A DNA stretch of 64,000 nucleotides from Heracleum sosnowskyi (taxonomy: Eukaryota; Streptophyta; Magnoliopsida; Apiales; Apiaceae), in assembly GCA_030848705.1 (NCBI GenBank), contig CM061237.1:78921910-78985909 (forward strand). The letters are read 5' to 3'. The position numbers and the translations under genes were made by a program. Shown in pieces: positions 28,675-42,034 of this stretch (within the stretch, counting starts at the first letter, position 1; each line of letters begins with the position of its first letter). Below the pieces are notes generated by a model. The model was not told where the DNA came from. It searched no databases and saw nothing but the letters and a program-made list of their open reading frames with translations.

Positions 28675-30837
28675 GCCAACAAGAAGCCAACACTGAAGTA
28701 CTTTCATGTGTTTGGTGCAAAGTGATTTGTACTTAAAGATGGAGAACATCTTGGCAAGTTTGATGCCAAAGCAGATGAAGGCATTTTTCTGGGCTATTCT
28801 CTGGAATCTAAGGCTTTCAGGGTATATGTGATTGAAGATAAGAAGGTGTTGGAAAGCTTTAATGTAACATTTGACGACACTAAAAGACCAGGCCTGCAAA
28901 CTGGAGAGAACTCTGAATCTTTGGTATTTGAAAATCTATCAGGAGATCTCTCTGACAATGAAGAAGTACCTGAAGTTGTTACAGTCATTAATAATAATCA
29001 TAATGATAATGATTCTGGACAAAGTGGTGACCAAAGTGGAGATCCTCAACATACAGGATCCACTAGTCAGTCTTCAGAATCAACAGATCAGACTGTCAAC
29101 AACTCAGGGGGAGCAGGAGAAGGATCAACTAGTCACACTCCACAACATCTAGAACAAGGATAATCATCAAGATCGCATCTGCCAAAACAAAGGGTATGGA
29201 ATAGAGATCATCCCTTTCACTTGATCATTGGTGATCCGGACACAGGAGTGAGAACTAGGAGAACATCACAAAATGAATGTCACTATTCTGGGTTTCTTTC
29301 AGAAACAGAACCTAAGAAAGTTGAAGATGCTCTAGATGATCCAGATTGGGTGATTGCTATGCAAGAAGAACTCAATCAGTTTGAAAGGCAGAAAGTTTGG
29401 AAGCTGGTACCCAGGCCTAAGGGAAAATCTGTTATTGGAACACGATGGGTATTCAGAAATAAGTTGGACGAAGATGGCATTGTAATGAGAAACAAAGCCA
29501 GACTGGTTGCTAAAGGTTACTCTCAAGAAGAGGGTATAGATTATGATGAAACCTATGCACCAGTAGCAAGACTTGAGGCCATCAGAATGTTTCTGGCATT
29601 TGCTGCACATTCCAATTACAAGGTATATCAAATGGATGTGAAGAGTGCTTTTCTGAACGGGGAGTTAGAAGAAGAAGGGTATGTGGAACAACCTCCAGGT
29701 TTTGAGGATTCAAAACTGGCAGATTTTGTGTACTTTCTATTCAAAGCTCTCTATGGACTCAAACAAGCTCCGAGGACATGGTATGACACTCTCTCTGAAT
29801 TCTTACTTGAAAATGATTTTACAAGAGGTGTTGTAGACAAAACTCTCTTTGTCAAAAAGCATAAAAATGATTTGATATTGGTGCAAGTATATGTTGATGA
29901 CATAATATTTGGTTCTACTAATGATGATCTATGCAAGAGATTTGCTAAGTTAATGCAGAGTCGTTATGAAATGAGCATGATGGGTGAATTGTCATTCTTT
30001 CTTGGACTGCAAGTATACCAAAAACAAGGTGGTATATTCATTTGTCAGTCCAAGTACATCAAGGATCTTCTTAAGAAGTATCAAATGGAAGACTCATCTA
30101 CAGCAAAGACTCCTATGCCAACTGCCACTAAGCTTGATAAGGATGAAACTGGTAAGAAGGTTGACATCACAGGCTACAAAGGTATGATAGGCTCATTACT
30201 TTATCTCACTGCAAGTAGACCAGATATAATGTTTGCAACATGCTTGTGTGCTAGATTTCAGTCTGATCCTAAAGAATCTCATCTAATAGTTGTTAAGTGA
30301 ATATTTAGATATCTTAAGGGGACCCCAAATCTTGGTATTTGGTACCCTAAAGATACAGGATTTGATCTTGTTGGATACACAGACTCTGATTTTGCAGGTT
30401 GTAAGATTGATCGGAAGAGTACTTCAGGAAGCTGTCAGTTTCTTGGAAGAAGGTTAGTTTCCTGGCATAGCAAGAAGCAGCATTCAGTGTCCACATCAAC
30501 AGCTGAGGCTGAATACATTGCTGCTGGTAGCTGTTGTGCTCAGATCTTGTGGATGAGAAACCAACTCCGTGACTATGGACTTTTGTTGACAAAGATTCCA
30601 ATCTTTTGTGACAACACAAGTGCCATAACAATCTCTAACAATCCAGTGCAACACTCGAGGACGAAGCACATCGACATCAGGTATCATTTTATCCGAGAGC
30701 ATGTCATGAATGGAACTGTGGAGTTACACTTTGTACCCACAGAGGATCAAATTGCAGACATCTTTACTAAACCGCTTGATGAATCCACTTTCAATAAGCT
30801 GGTTGGTGAACTTGGGATGTTAAATCTTTCTAATTGA
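28675..30837 (+). pseudogene. pol: E2 pol, 3' part: end of integrase, RT, RNase H, with three nonsense codons
   Basis: The frame continues from 15655 after the E3 insertion. In-frame stops are TGA 28723-28725 (within the FGAK.FVLKD motif, where Cys is expected), TAA 29161-29163 in the linker, and TGA 30298-30300 (where the relatives have an Arg before IF). No frameshift is visible. RT motifs are present: WVFRNKLDEDG (about 29445), YQMDVKSAFLNGELEEE (about 29625), VQVYVDDIIFGST (about 29880). RNase H follows with TDSDFAGCKIDRKS (about 30378) and STAEAEYIAAGSCCAQ (about 30493), ending with GMLNLSN and TAA at 30837. The linker carries NNSGGAGEGS, encoded by the conserved cagggggag (29105-29113). 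Not functional. Confidence 0.93.
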
Positions 30838-32293
30838 TTTTGATTAGAAGTCAGTAACTGTAGAGAGTCCTGGTGAATACATGAGTTTAGGAATTGCTAT
30901 ATCCTTAGGACTCGTGAATTTATTTTCTGGAGCAATTCTCGTAGTTAGGATTATTGTACTAATTGTATGTCATAATTATGGATGATATATCTTCTGGCAT
31001 TTAATTAGTTATTAATTCTAAAAATTATTTAGGTGCTAATATTTGTTCTAAATATTCTAGCATCTATTTAATTTGAATTAATTTGCTTTGTTTTTAACAT
31101 TGTAGATTAATGCAGCATAATTTATTGGATTTTAATTGGTTAATATCACTCAATGATATTTAATTGATTTTATTCTAAGAAAATTGTGAATTTTCTGTTA
31201 AGAATTGATTTTGGTGAATTTTAAAAGATTTATTAAAATTAAAATTTGACAGGAAATACAAAAAGTCTGATTTTTAGAACATGAACAGGTTTTAAAATGA
31301 AGACAGAAGCAAAAAGTATTGAATTTAGGAAATTCGATAGTTTTTCAAGTACATAGATAAATCTATCGAATTTAATTTTCGATAGTTTTTGAAAAGGAAA
31401 AGAAAATCTATCGAAAACATTTCTCGATAGTTTTTGAGAATCTTTTTAAAATATATCGAAGGAATTTAACTAAGTCTATATTTAAATTCTCGATGCATTT
31501 TGAAAGTCAAAGAAAAAATTTATCGAATGGAATTTAATTAATGTTATATTAAAATTCTCGATAGTTTTTTCTGAAAAGTTGTTCGATAGATTTTGTTTTT
31601 AATAGAAAACAATCTTCGATAGTTTTCTATAGAGTCTGTTGATATTCAAAGACAACTACCTCGATAGTTTTTCAAAGAAAACCATCGAAGTCCTTTTGAC
31701 TCTATTGCCCCTCTGAGAAAACCATCGAACATATATTTTTAAATCTATCGAACCTGAATGTACAAAAATACCCTTGCTTTTTCAAAAGTATTTAACAGCC
31801 CCTTGGACAGTTTTACTTTTCATTTTTCAGATCTAAGGTGTTTGTTCGATACTTACATATATATACAAAAAGAATCAACAAAGAACTCGATAGTTTACAT
31901 CAGTTTACCTTCATTTGCTTGAGATAATTCATAGTTACAGCAGTAATTTCTTGAATTACTGTGTTTGTACGGATCAAACTTGAGTACAGTGACGGTTTGC
32001 TTTGTTTTTGATAAGAAAACCATCGAGTGAATCAATTAATTTCTTGAACCATTGTTACCTCTGTTCTTAGTTGGCATTTGCTTGGTTAAACAATTGCTTA
32101 CTACTTTCTGATAATTCGAAAGGGTCACAATTAGGGTTCCTTAATTGATAGGTTTGTGTATTCGAATTTGTTAAGTGATTAAAAAGGGATTATTTTTGTT
32201 AGAGTTTGATTAATTAATAAAAAATTAATTAATTAAATTTAAGTGTCAAATTAGTTTTGGTTTAAAATTAATTTTCTGGAAATTTGAAACATA
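30838..32293 (+). promoter_or_regulatory. E2 pol-aORF spacer with about 18 copies of the E2 motif
   Basis: AT-rich, with no ORF. From about 31331 to 32030 it holds many copies and variants of TTCGATAGTTTT and its reverse complement (for example near 31331, 31378, 31424, 31557, 31580, 31615, 31660, 31887; reverse near 31362, 31408, 31680, 31743). A TATA-like catatatatatac is at about 31856-31868. The same motif forms hairpins in the E2 LTR. It may be an internal regulatory region for the aORF; this is inferred. Confidence 0.55.
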
Positions 32294-35200
32294 ATGGCTG
32301 GAGAATTTATCGTAACCAAGACTAATCATGTCTCGTTCCAAAACTTGCAATCCATAACGAACTTACAGTTTCGTGCATGGGCAGAGTTTTTGAACACACG
32401 TTCATTAGTGGCATTCGCTGTGAGTACTCCCGTGGTCCTTTGTATTGATCAATTGACTGCGTTGTACACAACCGCCACGGATACAAGTGAGAATAACGTA
32501 AGGTCCTTCAATTTTGTTGTGCCAGGGGGCAGAACAATAAGGGTGACGGAACATGATTTTAATCAAATCTTACATTTTCCTACAGAAAACCTTGTTCCGG
32601 ATCCCACGACTGAGGAGATACATGCTTTCTTCACTCTCATTTGAAGTCAACAACCTAACTTCTTTGTGGGAGAGTTACTTAAGCATTACTTGCCAAAAGC
32701 ATGGAACTTTTTCTTTCATACCCTAATCCATGTTTTTACTGCCAAGCTAACAAATCTGCATGGTATTCCCTTATTCCTTCAAAAGATAGGGTTTGCCATT
32801 GCGAACAATAGGCATATTAACATTGGACGGTTACTGATTGATCAAGTAATCATATGCATGGGACCACTGGATGAAAGAATGGGCATAGATGAAGATGTTC
32901 TATGTTTCTATCCTAGGTTCCTACAGCTAATTCTCAATGATATCTTAACAGATGATGAACGGGAGATCTTTGAAGGTGAAGCCAACCAGGAGTGCATGAG
33001 AATGAAGAGCAATGCCATAACCGCTCTCATTAGGAAGAACAACTATCTTCCAGGGGTACCCACTGTTCTCACTGAATATCTAAGAACGGTGCCCCTACCA
33101 CTTCTACCCCCAGGGGAACAGGTAAATCAAGGTAATATTCCACAACCTGAACCTGTAATGGCACCTGTACCAATGGATGTTGATCCAGAGCCCTTAGTGG
33201 CCATTCCAGACCAAGAGGTTGCAAACCCACAACTTCTAACCACGGTCGAAGAGCCTTTGGAAGAGCCAAATGAAAACATAAACGAACCTCCTTCCCCTAC
33301 TATACCCATTAAAGAACCATCCATGAGTGTAGAGGGAGATAGTGCCAAAGCAGCACCACATAAGGAGATACACCCTTCCACAACAGCTCTGCCTTCCTCT
33401 AAAAGAAGAAGAACAGAAACTGAGGCAACTACTGATACTTCATTTCTTTCATCCAAAGCGCCCTTTACTGATTTTTCTGATGCTGATTGGGCTACGCTAA
33501 CGAAAGCAATATCTGAACCAATAGCTCAATCAAGTAAGGAAGAGTTGACGGAAGCAACTGGTGTTCCGACCATATTACGGTCAGGTTCACTGGTTGAAGG
33601 TTCAAAGAACCAAGGGTCTTCACAGACGTCGAGAGAAGGCTTTGACCTAAATGCACAATCTAAAAGGTCATTGTCTACCTCCCCAGATGGAACATATCTG
33701 GATCCTGCGGGTAAAGGGTCTGACGTAGGTGCAGATCGGCAACTCGTTGACAGTGAATCAATTACTATTGAGGAGTCAACTGAGGTGAAGTCTTTACAGA
33801 CTCACGGGGAAGATTCGGGATCTCTGCTGTTAAAAGAGCCTGTTTCTAACCCCCTAGAGATTCAAACTCTAGATCCTACAACGGATATATCATCTAAGGA
33901 TGATCAGAAACTTGGTTTATCCAAGGACGGGGACTTGCGAAGCCCCATTGCACCACCGGTGACCTCCTTAAGGACGGCTACGGTGATCTCTTCTGCAGGT
34001 ACAATCAGCACAAAGGATTTGAGTGAAACAAAAACACTTACACCTGGCCTGAGTGGGAAAGGAAAAATGATTCAAACACCGACAGAAACGTTGAGTGTAC
34101 ACCCAGAGCCAAATGTGAGGAGTGACACCCTAAACCTACCTAATATTGATGATCTGCTGTTACCAACAGAAAGAGAGCTACAAGTTCAATCTTCCCTCAA
34201 GGAGATGACAGTTCGAGACAAAGAAGGAAATCCACTTTTCAAGGTTCCACTGCGACCTTCCTTTGACCAAGGGATCTCCTCCAGTCAAGACAATGTTTCT
34301 TTAAAGTCTATTCAAGAGAAAGTTGACTTGGCTGCAGCTGATTCCAGAAGAACATTCAGGGTCATTGGCAGTGCATCTGGCACTATAACAGGTACTAAGC
34401 AGGCAGTGGACTCCTTAAAGAAGGAAGCTATGGAAGAACTAGTCGAGCTGAGGATGGACGTCAGGGAACTTAAAGATGGATTCATGAATGAAGTAACTGC
34501 ACTGTCTCAGGGACATGAAGCTTTGAAAGAAGACGTTCTGGTTATCCGGGATGGTCAAGCGCGGGTAAAAGATGCAATGAATACCCTTTCACGAGTGGAG
34601 TCTAAGCTAAACAAGAGGCTGGATCACATGGAAAAGACTACCAACTCAAGATTGGAGAACATTGACCTGTCGCTAGCTTCTATAAATGAGTTTAATAAGC
34701 AGCTTATGGATTTCTTGGAGAATCAAGGTGACGGAGTAGAGTCTATTTGGAGTATGCTGAAGAACCAACAATCTAGACAACCTGGTCCTTCCAATCAGCA
34801 ACCTGATCCTTCTACTACCTTTTATGCTGAGGATGCTTTTATCGAGGATTCCTCAACTAAGGGGGAGAAAGTTGGAGAAGGGGAGAAAGAGAAGCCTAAG
34901 GATAAATGGGGAGTTTGGGAGACTGTTGAGGCTATTCCAATCAGACAGTACTGGATTGAGGAGCTTGTAGAGGAAAACAAGGAAAGTGAAGAGGAATTTG
35001 AGGTCATGCATGAGCAACCTAATCAAGAGGAGCATGAGCCATATTATCCAGAGCCCGTTGAACATCCAATTTGGGAGGATATTATGGAAGAAGAAGCAAA
35101 TTCTCTATCACCTGAAGAAGAAGCTACCTTGGAAGCAATAAGAGCTCAGAGAGCTGCAATAGATGCCAGGCAAGCTGAGAAGGAGAAACAGCAAGCAATT

Positions 35201-36100
35201 CTGAGAAGTGAAAAGCTAAAGAGAATGAAGGTGTATAATGAAGTGAGGAAGAAGAAGATGATAGATCTGGCAAAGAAAGATGGTACTGAATGGGAAATGG
35301 CTTAGAAAACCTTTTGCGGAGTTGAAGACGGATTAGAAGTCAACGACAATGCTGAGGTGGAAGTTATTATTCAGGACATCAGAGGTGCTAATCTTGAAGA
35401 TCAGACTTACTTTAAAGCACTGAGAAGCTCAATAATCTGTCTGAATGCTGGGGTTAAAGCAAATGGTGCCTGGAGCTTATTAATCAGTTTTCTGGAGAAA
35501 GGTACATTTGTGATTTCCACTAAGTTTTAAGAACAGAGGACATATACAGAATTGCAGGCTATACTCATCAAGATCCAAAGAACTACAAGGCTAAATGAAC
35601 TGCTCCGTGAGCACGTTAAGGAGATCGTGATGAAAGTCAGTCCAGAGATTACTGAAGATCCTCCAATGGTGAGATTCATGACGAATGACTTGTTCAGAAT
35701 CTGCTATTTGGCTGAGGACAAACTGAGAGACTACCCAAGCAACTATCTAATCTCAGTTGAGAAGTATCTTAGATCCACTGGATTCTCATCAACGGAGAAG
35801 GACAAAGCAGCAGACACTCTTAGAAGATTTCTAATGGAGAATGTTCCTTACTATAGGAAAAGAGTGGAAAGAGGATTGGAAGTGCATACCAGACTGCCAA
35901 ACATGCCGAAGCTAAACAAGAAAGATGTTAACATTGCATGGTTATGGGCTGGAGTGGGTCAAGAGGTTGAATATATTGGAAGACACATCCAAGGAGCAAT
36001 CCTTAAACCTGGAGAACCACTGCACTATCTATCTGTGATTGATTATCAAGCTGCTAACTCCGATCCAATGATTGAAGAAGGTGAGATTGGAATGGACTGA
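32294..36100 (+). pseudogene. E2 aORF with three nonsense codons
   Basis: One reading frame of about 1,268 codons from ATG 32294 (MAGEFIVTKTNHVSF) to TGA 36098-36100. It is broken by TGA 32642-32644, TAG 35303-35305 and TAA 35528-35530, with no frameshift. The N-terminal domain (KAWNFFFHTLIHVFTAKLTN, then FYPRFLQLILNDIL) aligns with the other aORFs. A Ser/Thr/Pro-rich linker follows, then a coiled coil at about 34400-34740 (MEELVELRMDVRELKDGF, LDHMEKTTNSRLENIDLS). Then comes TKGEKVGEGEKEK, encoded over ggggaga at 34861-34867, a Glu-rich acidic stretch with EEEATLEAIRAQRAAIDARQ, and a C-terminal domain. Function unknown. Stops of the types TGA, TAG and TAA each fit a single C-to-T change of an Arg or Gln codon. 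Confidence 0.85.
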
Positions 36101-36333
36101 AGATTGAAGCAAAGAACAAAAGAACTATCAGCTCAGACTAGAGGAGCAACTTCATTGTATAAAGTTTAATTGTTCTTTGATTTATGAAATCTGGAAATGT
36201 ATATATATCTGATCCAGAATGCATTGATATTATTACGCTGTCTTACTTTAAGTAGTTTAATGTTTCCTTAGTTAGTTGAGTTATCCTCGAAGTATTTGCT
36301 TGTCGAACTCTATCCAATCAAATAGGGGGAGAT
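36101..36333 (+). other. E2 3' untranslated stretch and polypurine tract
   Basis: No ORF. The tract aggggga at 36324-36332 lies directly before the 3' LTR and matches the E3 and E5 tracts (ggggga followed by ga). Confidence 0.85.
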
Positions 36334-37465
36334 TGTAAAGCATAATGTAACATAAGATTTAAAAGAGATAACTACAACTCAACAAAGGACAAGACAGACA
36401 ATAATATTAACAGAAGCACAGGAATCCAGAATCAAAGAAGAAAAGGTAAACTCAAAAAATCAAAATACGTTATGTATTCTTGAAGTCCGTTAACAGGTCA
36501 CGGAAAGAAGTTCATGAAAATGTTCAAGCCTCAGTGACAGCAAAAGAAACAAGACTTTCAAGACGACGGAAGTATGTGAATGATTTAGGGTTCAGTACCA
36601 CGGGATTCCAGTGATGAAGCAACCAGAAAGACAAAGGACTTATCAGCAGCACTATATTGAAGACATAAAATAATAATTGATCAAGTGTTATTCATCTGTG
36701 AACCAGACCAGTTGCACGAGGTGACGGCACCAAAAAGAAGATCAAGTTGTTTTATCGTCTCAGAACAAATTGATACAGTCTATTACTTAAACACCCGGGA
36801 GCTCAGGAGTTATTACTAAAGGACAAATGACAAGTAAATCAATTCGATAGTTTTTCTTTTAAGAAAACTATCGAATGAGAGTTTAAGGTGATTGAATTAA
36901 AAACAAGTAAATCAATTTAGCATTCGATAGTTTTGTTTTAAAAACTATCGAATGGTGAAATGATTTGTTTCATTCGATGGTTTCTTAAACCATTCGATGG
37001 TTTTTTAATTGGGAGCAGGTGAAAAGTATTCTTTGTTTTTCAAGTTGATGAAGATCCAACGGCCAGGATTGTTTCTACAATCTAAGTTCGATGGTTTTCA
37101 AACCAAAGTCTGCAGTTAATACAGAGTGAAGAATGTGTCTTCTTCAGTTAAGGATTTCAACACAGAGACATTACTGAGAGAGAGAAGAGCCGGAGAAAAT
37201 TATCAGAGAAATTAATAGTGCTCAGAACTTGATCATTGTTTTGTATTTGTGTAACCTTAAACTCATTGACGCTAATCTACGGATTAGAAATTGTAGCACC
37301 CCTCGAGGTTTATATTTATAAAAAGATATATTCCCCGAAACTTGATTTGGTTTGGTGTGTTTGATTTCGTTATAGAACTGAAAGATTAATCCGCGAACGA
37401 AATTAAATTATTTGTGAGTATCGTATTCAACCCCCCCCCCCTTCTACGATACTTTGGACCTAACA
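36334..37465 (+). repeat. E2 3' LTR
   Basis: 1,132 bp, starting tgtaaagcataatg after the polypurine tract and ending ggacctaaca. It differs from the 5' copy at about six positions (for example cgttaacagg versus cgtaaacagg; gacgacggaag versus gatgacagaag). It contains the hairpin cluster at 36841-37000. The base after it, at 37466, is E4 sequence. Confidence 0.95.
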
Positions 37466-40400
37466 ATCATTCTATCTTTTAGAACTAGAGCAGCATCATG
37501 AGTACTTCTATTTTTGATTTTGAGAAGATATAGAACATACTCAAGCTCTTCCCATAGTTTCAATTGAACATCAACTTCTCCTATTCTGTATACTCTTCCA
37601 TCAGACATAAAATATAACAGCACCTCTTTCTTCAACCCTCTATGATAAACCATCTGAACAGACTCTAGTTTATCAAGGCTCTCTTGAGATACCCCAACAC
37701 CAGGTTCTGCCAGTGATGAATGATCAAAAGGTCTGTTATTTATTCTTTTCTCCCTGTGTGAACCCAAACCAGACTTATCATAAGATTCTTTTCCAAGTAC
37801 TGTTCTGGTTTGTGAAAAGTCCACAGCTTCTAGCGTCAGAGTTTCAGAAAGTACAGGCCTTAAGAAACCTTGGAGTTGTGGAGCTAGCTAAGTTTGTACA
37901 ACTTGAGCATTGCCAGAGGTTGTCACAACTTTAGTAGAAACATCAACATGATCAACGTCAGAGGTTGATTTATTTGGCCTTGATTCAACTTGAGCAACGT
38001 CAGAGGTTGAATAATTCTTCTTTGATAACTGTCCTTCTTCTACCAGTATACCTTTTCCTTTTTCAGAAACATTTACTGTAGGCCTCCTGGAATATTGTAT
38101 ACTCTGTTGAGTATTTTCCTTGATGATAATTCCTTTTTCCTTTAATCTAGGAGCCTTTACAGATTTCTTCTTATAAGTACCAGCTTCAATCTTTTTCTGG
38201 TGTTCTTCAGCAAGAAGCTTCATCTCAGCATCCAAATCTTCCATTGTGGCTTCACCACCATGTTCTTCCATGAAAAGCTTAGCAGCAATCTCTTCATCAG
38301 TAGTTGGATTTGATGAAATCACTAGACTCTTAAGTCTTGAAGAAGATTGACCACCAGAATGCTTTCTCTTAGAGTATGTCTGTCTAGCAGAGTTTGACCT
38401 AAGTCTCCCTTGCTCTTGAGAAGACTTTGACCTTTTCTCTGTTCCTCGGCTTCCACCATCATTTGAATCATCCCTCAGTCTAAAGGTTGGAGTCCTTTTG
38501 CATTTGTCTTTAGGTACTTTCTCCCCCTTTTTGACATCATCAGGAATAAAAACTGATGTCAGCAACTCTAGTGAAGTAGCAATCGAATCAATTTTAGTAG
38601 ATATGGCAGCTTGATTGCTTTCAAAATTGGATAGCCTCTTCTTGATTTCTTCTTGATCCTTGATCAAAGATGAAAATCTAGCTTTATCTTGCTTCATTGC
38701 TAAATCCTTAAGAGCAATATCATTACTCAACCCAAGAACAACTTTGTTTGTCTCATCAAAGCGATTGTGCAATGACTTGACTTGAACAATGGTCGCCTTA
38801 AAATGAGCTAACAGCTCAGGATTAGAAATCTCTTCAGCAGACTTTTGTACAAAATCAGCAGCCCTTTGAGTAGAGAAAATGCAGTCTGCTCCAGACCAAT
38901 TAGCATAATGCATTTCTCTGAAGTGAGCTTCAGTTGCATTTTGGTTTTCCTTGATAGACTCTGTAGTAGGATCCCTTAGAAAAGGTAGTGACTCATGACT
39001 ATCAGAGTTTGAAAGTGCAGGATTAACCTCAGAGTTTGCATGATCAGAGTTTACAGATGTGTGATCAGCATTATCAAAATCAACTCTAGCTTCATTAGCA
39101 TTTTCTTCTATCTGCTCTGCAATTTCTTCATGAACATTGTCTGCAGTAGCCTCAGCATTTATCTCAGAGTTTGTATTTACAAAAACCTCTGTTTCTACAG
39201 GAACAGACTCTGCAACAACTTCTTCTGTTTGAACTTCTTCTGCTGTAGCTTCAACCAATTTCTCGACAGCAGCTTCAACTACCTGATCAACCTCCTCACC
39301 CAATTCAGGAATTTGATTATTTACAGAGAGAATCTCTGTGTGAGTTGCAATTGACTCATCTATAATTTGGGTGGGTTGATCAGCTGCCACATCCTCAGTA
39401 TCACAAACACTGATACTAGGATATGCTTCCAGAATATTATCCATATCAAGATCAGCAAATAAAGTATCTTGCTCAAAAATTTCAGCCTCTATACCAGCAT
39501 TTGCCATGTCAGGTACAGTGGCTGCTTCAACATCTTCAGTAGCCTCCTGAACAATAACTTCAGGAGCTTCAGTGTTTACAAAAACCCTGTCCTCATTAGC
39601 ATTATTTACAACAGGCTCCTCAACAAAATCTTCTGGAGCTTCATGCTGGACAACTTCAGATACTGGTGTAGATTCATCCACATTATCAAAAAGATAATTG
39701 ACTACTAGTCTTCTTTTTCTCTGATGAAGTGGTTCATCATCAATATCAGCTTCATCATCAGTTTTTGATCGATTTGCTCTTCTTTTCTTAGAAGGACCAA
39801 CACCCTTTGGCACAGATGTCTTGGACACTCCTACTTCAGTAGCTGGTCTAACAGACTTTGCAGGTTTGGAGCCAACATGCTTAGTCCTACCACTGGATTT
39901 ATGTGGGACAGAAGTAGATGGAGGAAGTTCTGTTTGTAGAGGTTCAGGTTGGTGTTCTGATTGAGAAGGAGCTTGTGTTGGTGGATTAACTTGATCATTT
40001 ACAAATTGCTGCACAGATGCAGGCAGTAACAAATCTCCAACAACCCCTTTCTTAACATCTTTGTTGATAAGATCAGAGAATATCCTCTTGTGTAATTTAA
40101 AACAAGAAATGACATCTTCATCAACTATATCTACCCCTTCAACACAGTAAGAGAATAAAATCTGACAAAATCTAGAAAAGTATACTACCCCTCTATTCTC
40201 TGTCATTTTCTCCCCTAAATTATTCAAGACAAGTCGTGCAAAATCAAAATGATTATCATATAAAAGAGAATACCCGATTTGCAGACTGTCCGTGGGAATA
40301 GCATCCCAGTTGGTGCATTTCTTCCCGAACGTTCTTGTGATGCAATCAAAGAAGAAGCTCCACTCCTTCCGCAAGAATGGTCGCTTCAATTGTCCAATCT

Positions 40401-40651
40401 TTGTCAAAGGTCCAGAATACCCAATCTCTCGATACATACCTACCATCATCATACATACCTGTCTCCCAGAAGGCCTTGATTTGCGAACCAGAAAGTTTTG
40501 TTGGTTCGACTAGAGCATGCCCAATCGCTGACTGAGCAAGAAATTCTTGTATCATATGAAACGCCTCTGGTGCGTTGGCAGTATTTAGTGGTGCTGCATA
40601 ATTATTAGGGACAAACTCTAACCCAGAAGAAACAAACGTTGTAGTCGCCAT
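37466..40651 (-). pseudogene. E4 aORF, frameshifted and truncated by E2
   Basis: Starts at ATG 40651 (MATTTFVSSGLEFVPN). The frame is open to about 40430, where it shifts by one base into the frame that runs to TAG 37888-37890, then continues in that same frame to the E2 junction at 37466. N-terminal domain: RPFLRKEWSFFFDCITRTFG, then VYFSRFCQILFSYC, shared with E5 (RREWSFLFDALQKVF, YPRFLQVILNYL). The middle is acidic and Glu/Val/Asn-rich with many NSD or NSE encoded by the E4 motif. A coiled coil spans about 38560-38800 (sense: DEEIKKRLSNFESN-like heptads), then DDVKKGEK over the purine tract at 38521-38527, then basic Lys/Arg/Ser-rich sequence. The last part (YFMSDGRVYRIG, WEELEYVLYLLKIKN) is the conserved C-terminal domain. 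Confidence 0.85.
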
Positions 40652-42034
40652 TAGTAAGATATGAAGGATTAACAAAGAAACAGATGCAAAAGCTTGAAAG
40701 AGTTTGTAAGTAGAAAAGTGTTTGTGAATATGTGTGTGTGACAATAGATGTGAATTGGAGTAAGATGTGAAAGGTTTAGCCGTAAGTGTGTGTATTGTTT
40801 AAATATGAAAATCAAAATTAAAAACTGAAGAGTTTTTAATCATTAATACACAATTGTCTTACTCCATTAACTGTGTGAGTGGGACACGTGACACACATGC
40901 AATGACTGACAGCAGTAATTGACAGTTTCCAATGCGCATGCGCAGTAAAAACAGCAATAATTACCACCTTTTACACTTTCCTAGACAATTAACCTCTCTC
41001 CTCTGTTTAATACAAATTGGAACCGTTACCAATCATACTCTTTTATTTTCAAGAATGTTTTCTCAAAAATTGTTAACTATCTGAAACAAATAATTAATTT
41101 TAATCACCAGAGATTAAAATAAAATTACCTCAGTGTAGAGTACACAGTCCATCAGTGTTTACCAATCCTCCTTCTTTATTCATAATCTCTTTTCTCTCAA
41201 TGCACAGTTGTGAAAAATTGTGTGTGAATAGCAGAGTTTACTGAATATAAATATTTAGAGCATCTTAAAGTGCATAAAATCCACACAATAAATCAGTAAA
41301 AACTGGTTGTCCAAACTCTCATGTATAAAATCAAATCTGATTTTATCTAAACTCTGTACTATAAAATTTATTATTTTCACCCCCTTTGAATTTTTATTTT
41401 TTTATTTTTTTATTTTTATTTTATTTTTATTTTTATTTTTCCAGTAATCAGTGGTTGGCACTAGTCATCAAAAATCAAGGATTTTAGCCCTTATTTCATA
41501 CAATAAGTGCCTGGGTCTTCCTAGGCACAACATGATCTCATAGGAATTTGTGCACTTTTTGGCATCTTTTGATTGGAGGGTGAAATATTTGCAACTAATT
41601 ATTAGAGTTTAGACTTTTCATCAGATAATACAATTAATTTATGAGAGAAAGTGCAAACAGCTAATACATACTCAGTGTATAGGATCAATAAACTAAGAGA
41701 TGCTATGAATATAGAGACAGTATCATGCTGTGTTAAGTTACTGCACATTTTGAGATTAGATCATATATTATTCAGAAAGATTCATGATTACTTACTGAGA
41801 ATCATGCTTCATACAGGTTTCTTCATCGGTCCATATGTTTCAGACAATATCACAATCAGAGTATAACATCAGAGTTTAACTTCAGACTTTAACCAACAGA
41901 GTATGACTGATACTTTATGACTAACAGAGTTTACTATCAGAGTTTAACATACTGGTACAAATAACAGTTAACACATGCAAAGAATCATGAGCATAAAATC
42001 AATCATGTATAGATTTTGGATCTAACCAGTATCT
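40652..42034 (-). promoter_or_regulatory. E4 pol-aORF spacer with E4 motif copies
   Basis: No ORF worth calling (41651-41866 on the other strand is chance). It holds TCAGAGTTTA-type copies (for example at 41868 and 41938 and variants near 41229 and 41896), a T/A homopolymeric stretch near 41390-41440, an E-box/G-box-like cacgtgac near 40884, and ttggaaccgttacc near 41018. On the sense strand a TATA-like catatttaaac lies about 150 bp before the aORF ATG (around 40797-40807). A promoter role is inferred from the parallel arrangement in E2, E3 and E5. Confidence 0.45.

Larger units (their letters stand above)
10860..37465 (+). mobile_element. E2, Ty1/copia SIRE-like retrotransposon with aORF, decayed, containing E3
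   Basis: Parts in order: 5' LTR lacking six bases, primer site, intact gag, pol split by E3, 1.5-kb spacer, aORF, polypurine tract, 3' LTR. Without the E3 insertion (13,019 bp plus one target copy) it is about 13.6 kb. Pol and aORF carry six in-frame stop codons in total but no frameshift that I can find. The two LTRs differ by about six substitutions over 1,126 bp. The right flank is E4 sequence; the left flank was lost in the deletion at 10860. Confidence 0.93.

Noticed and set aside
37466..37470. A target-site duplication for E2
   Set aside because: Right flank begins atcat, but the left flank is E1 sequence at a truncated LTR end, so no duplication can be shown.
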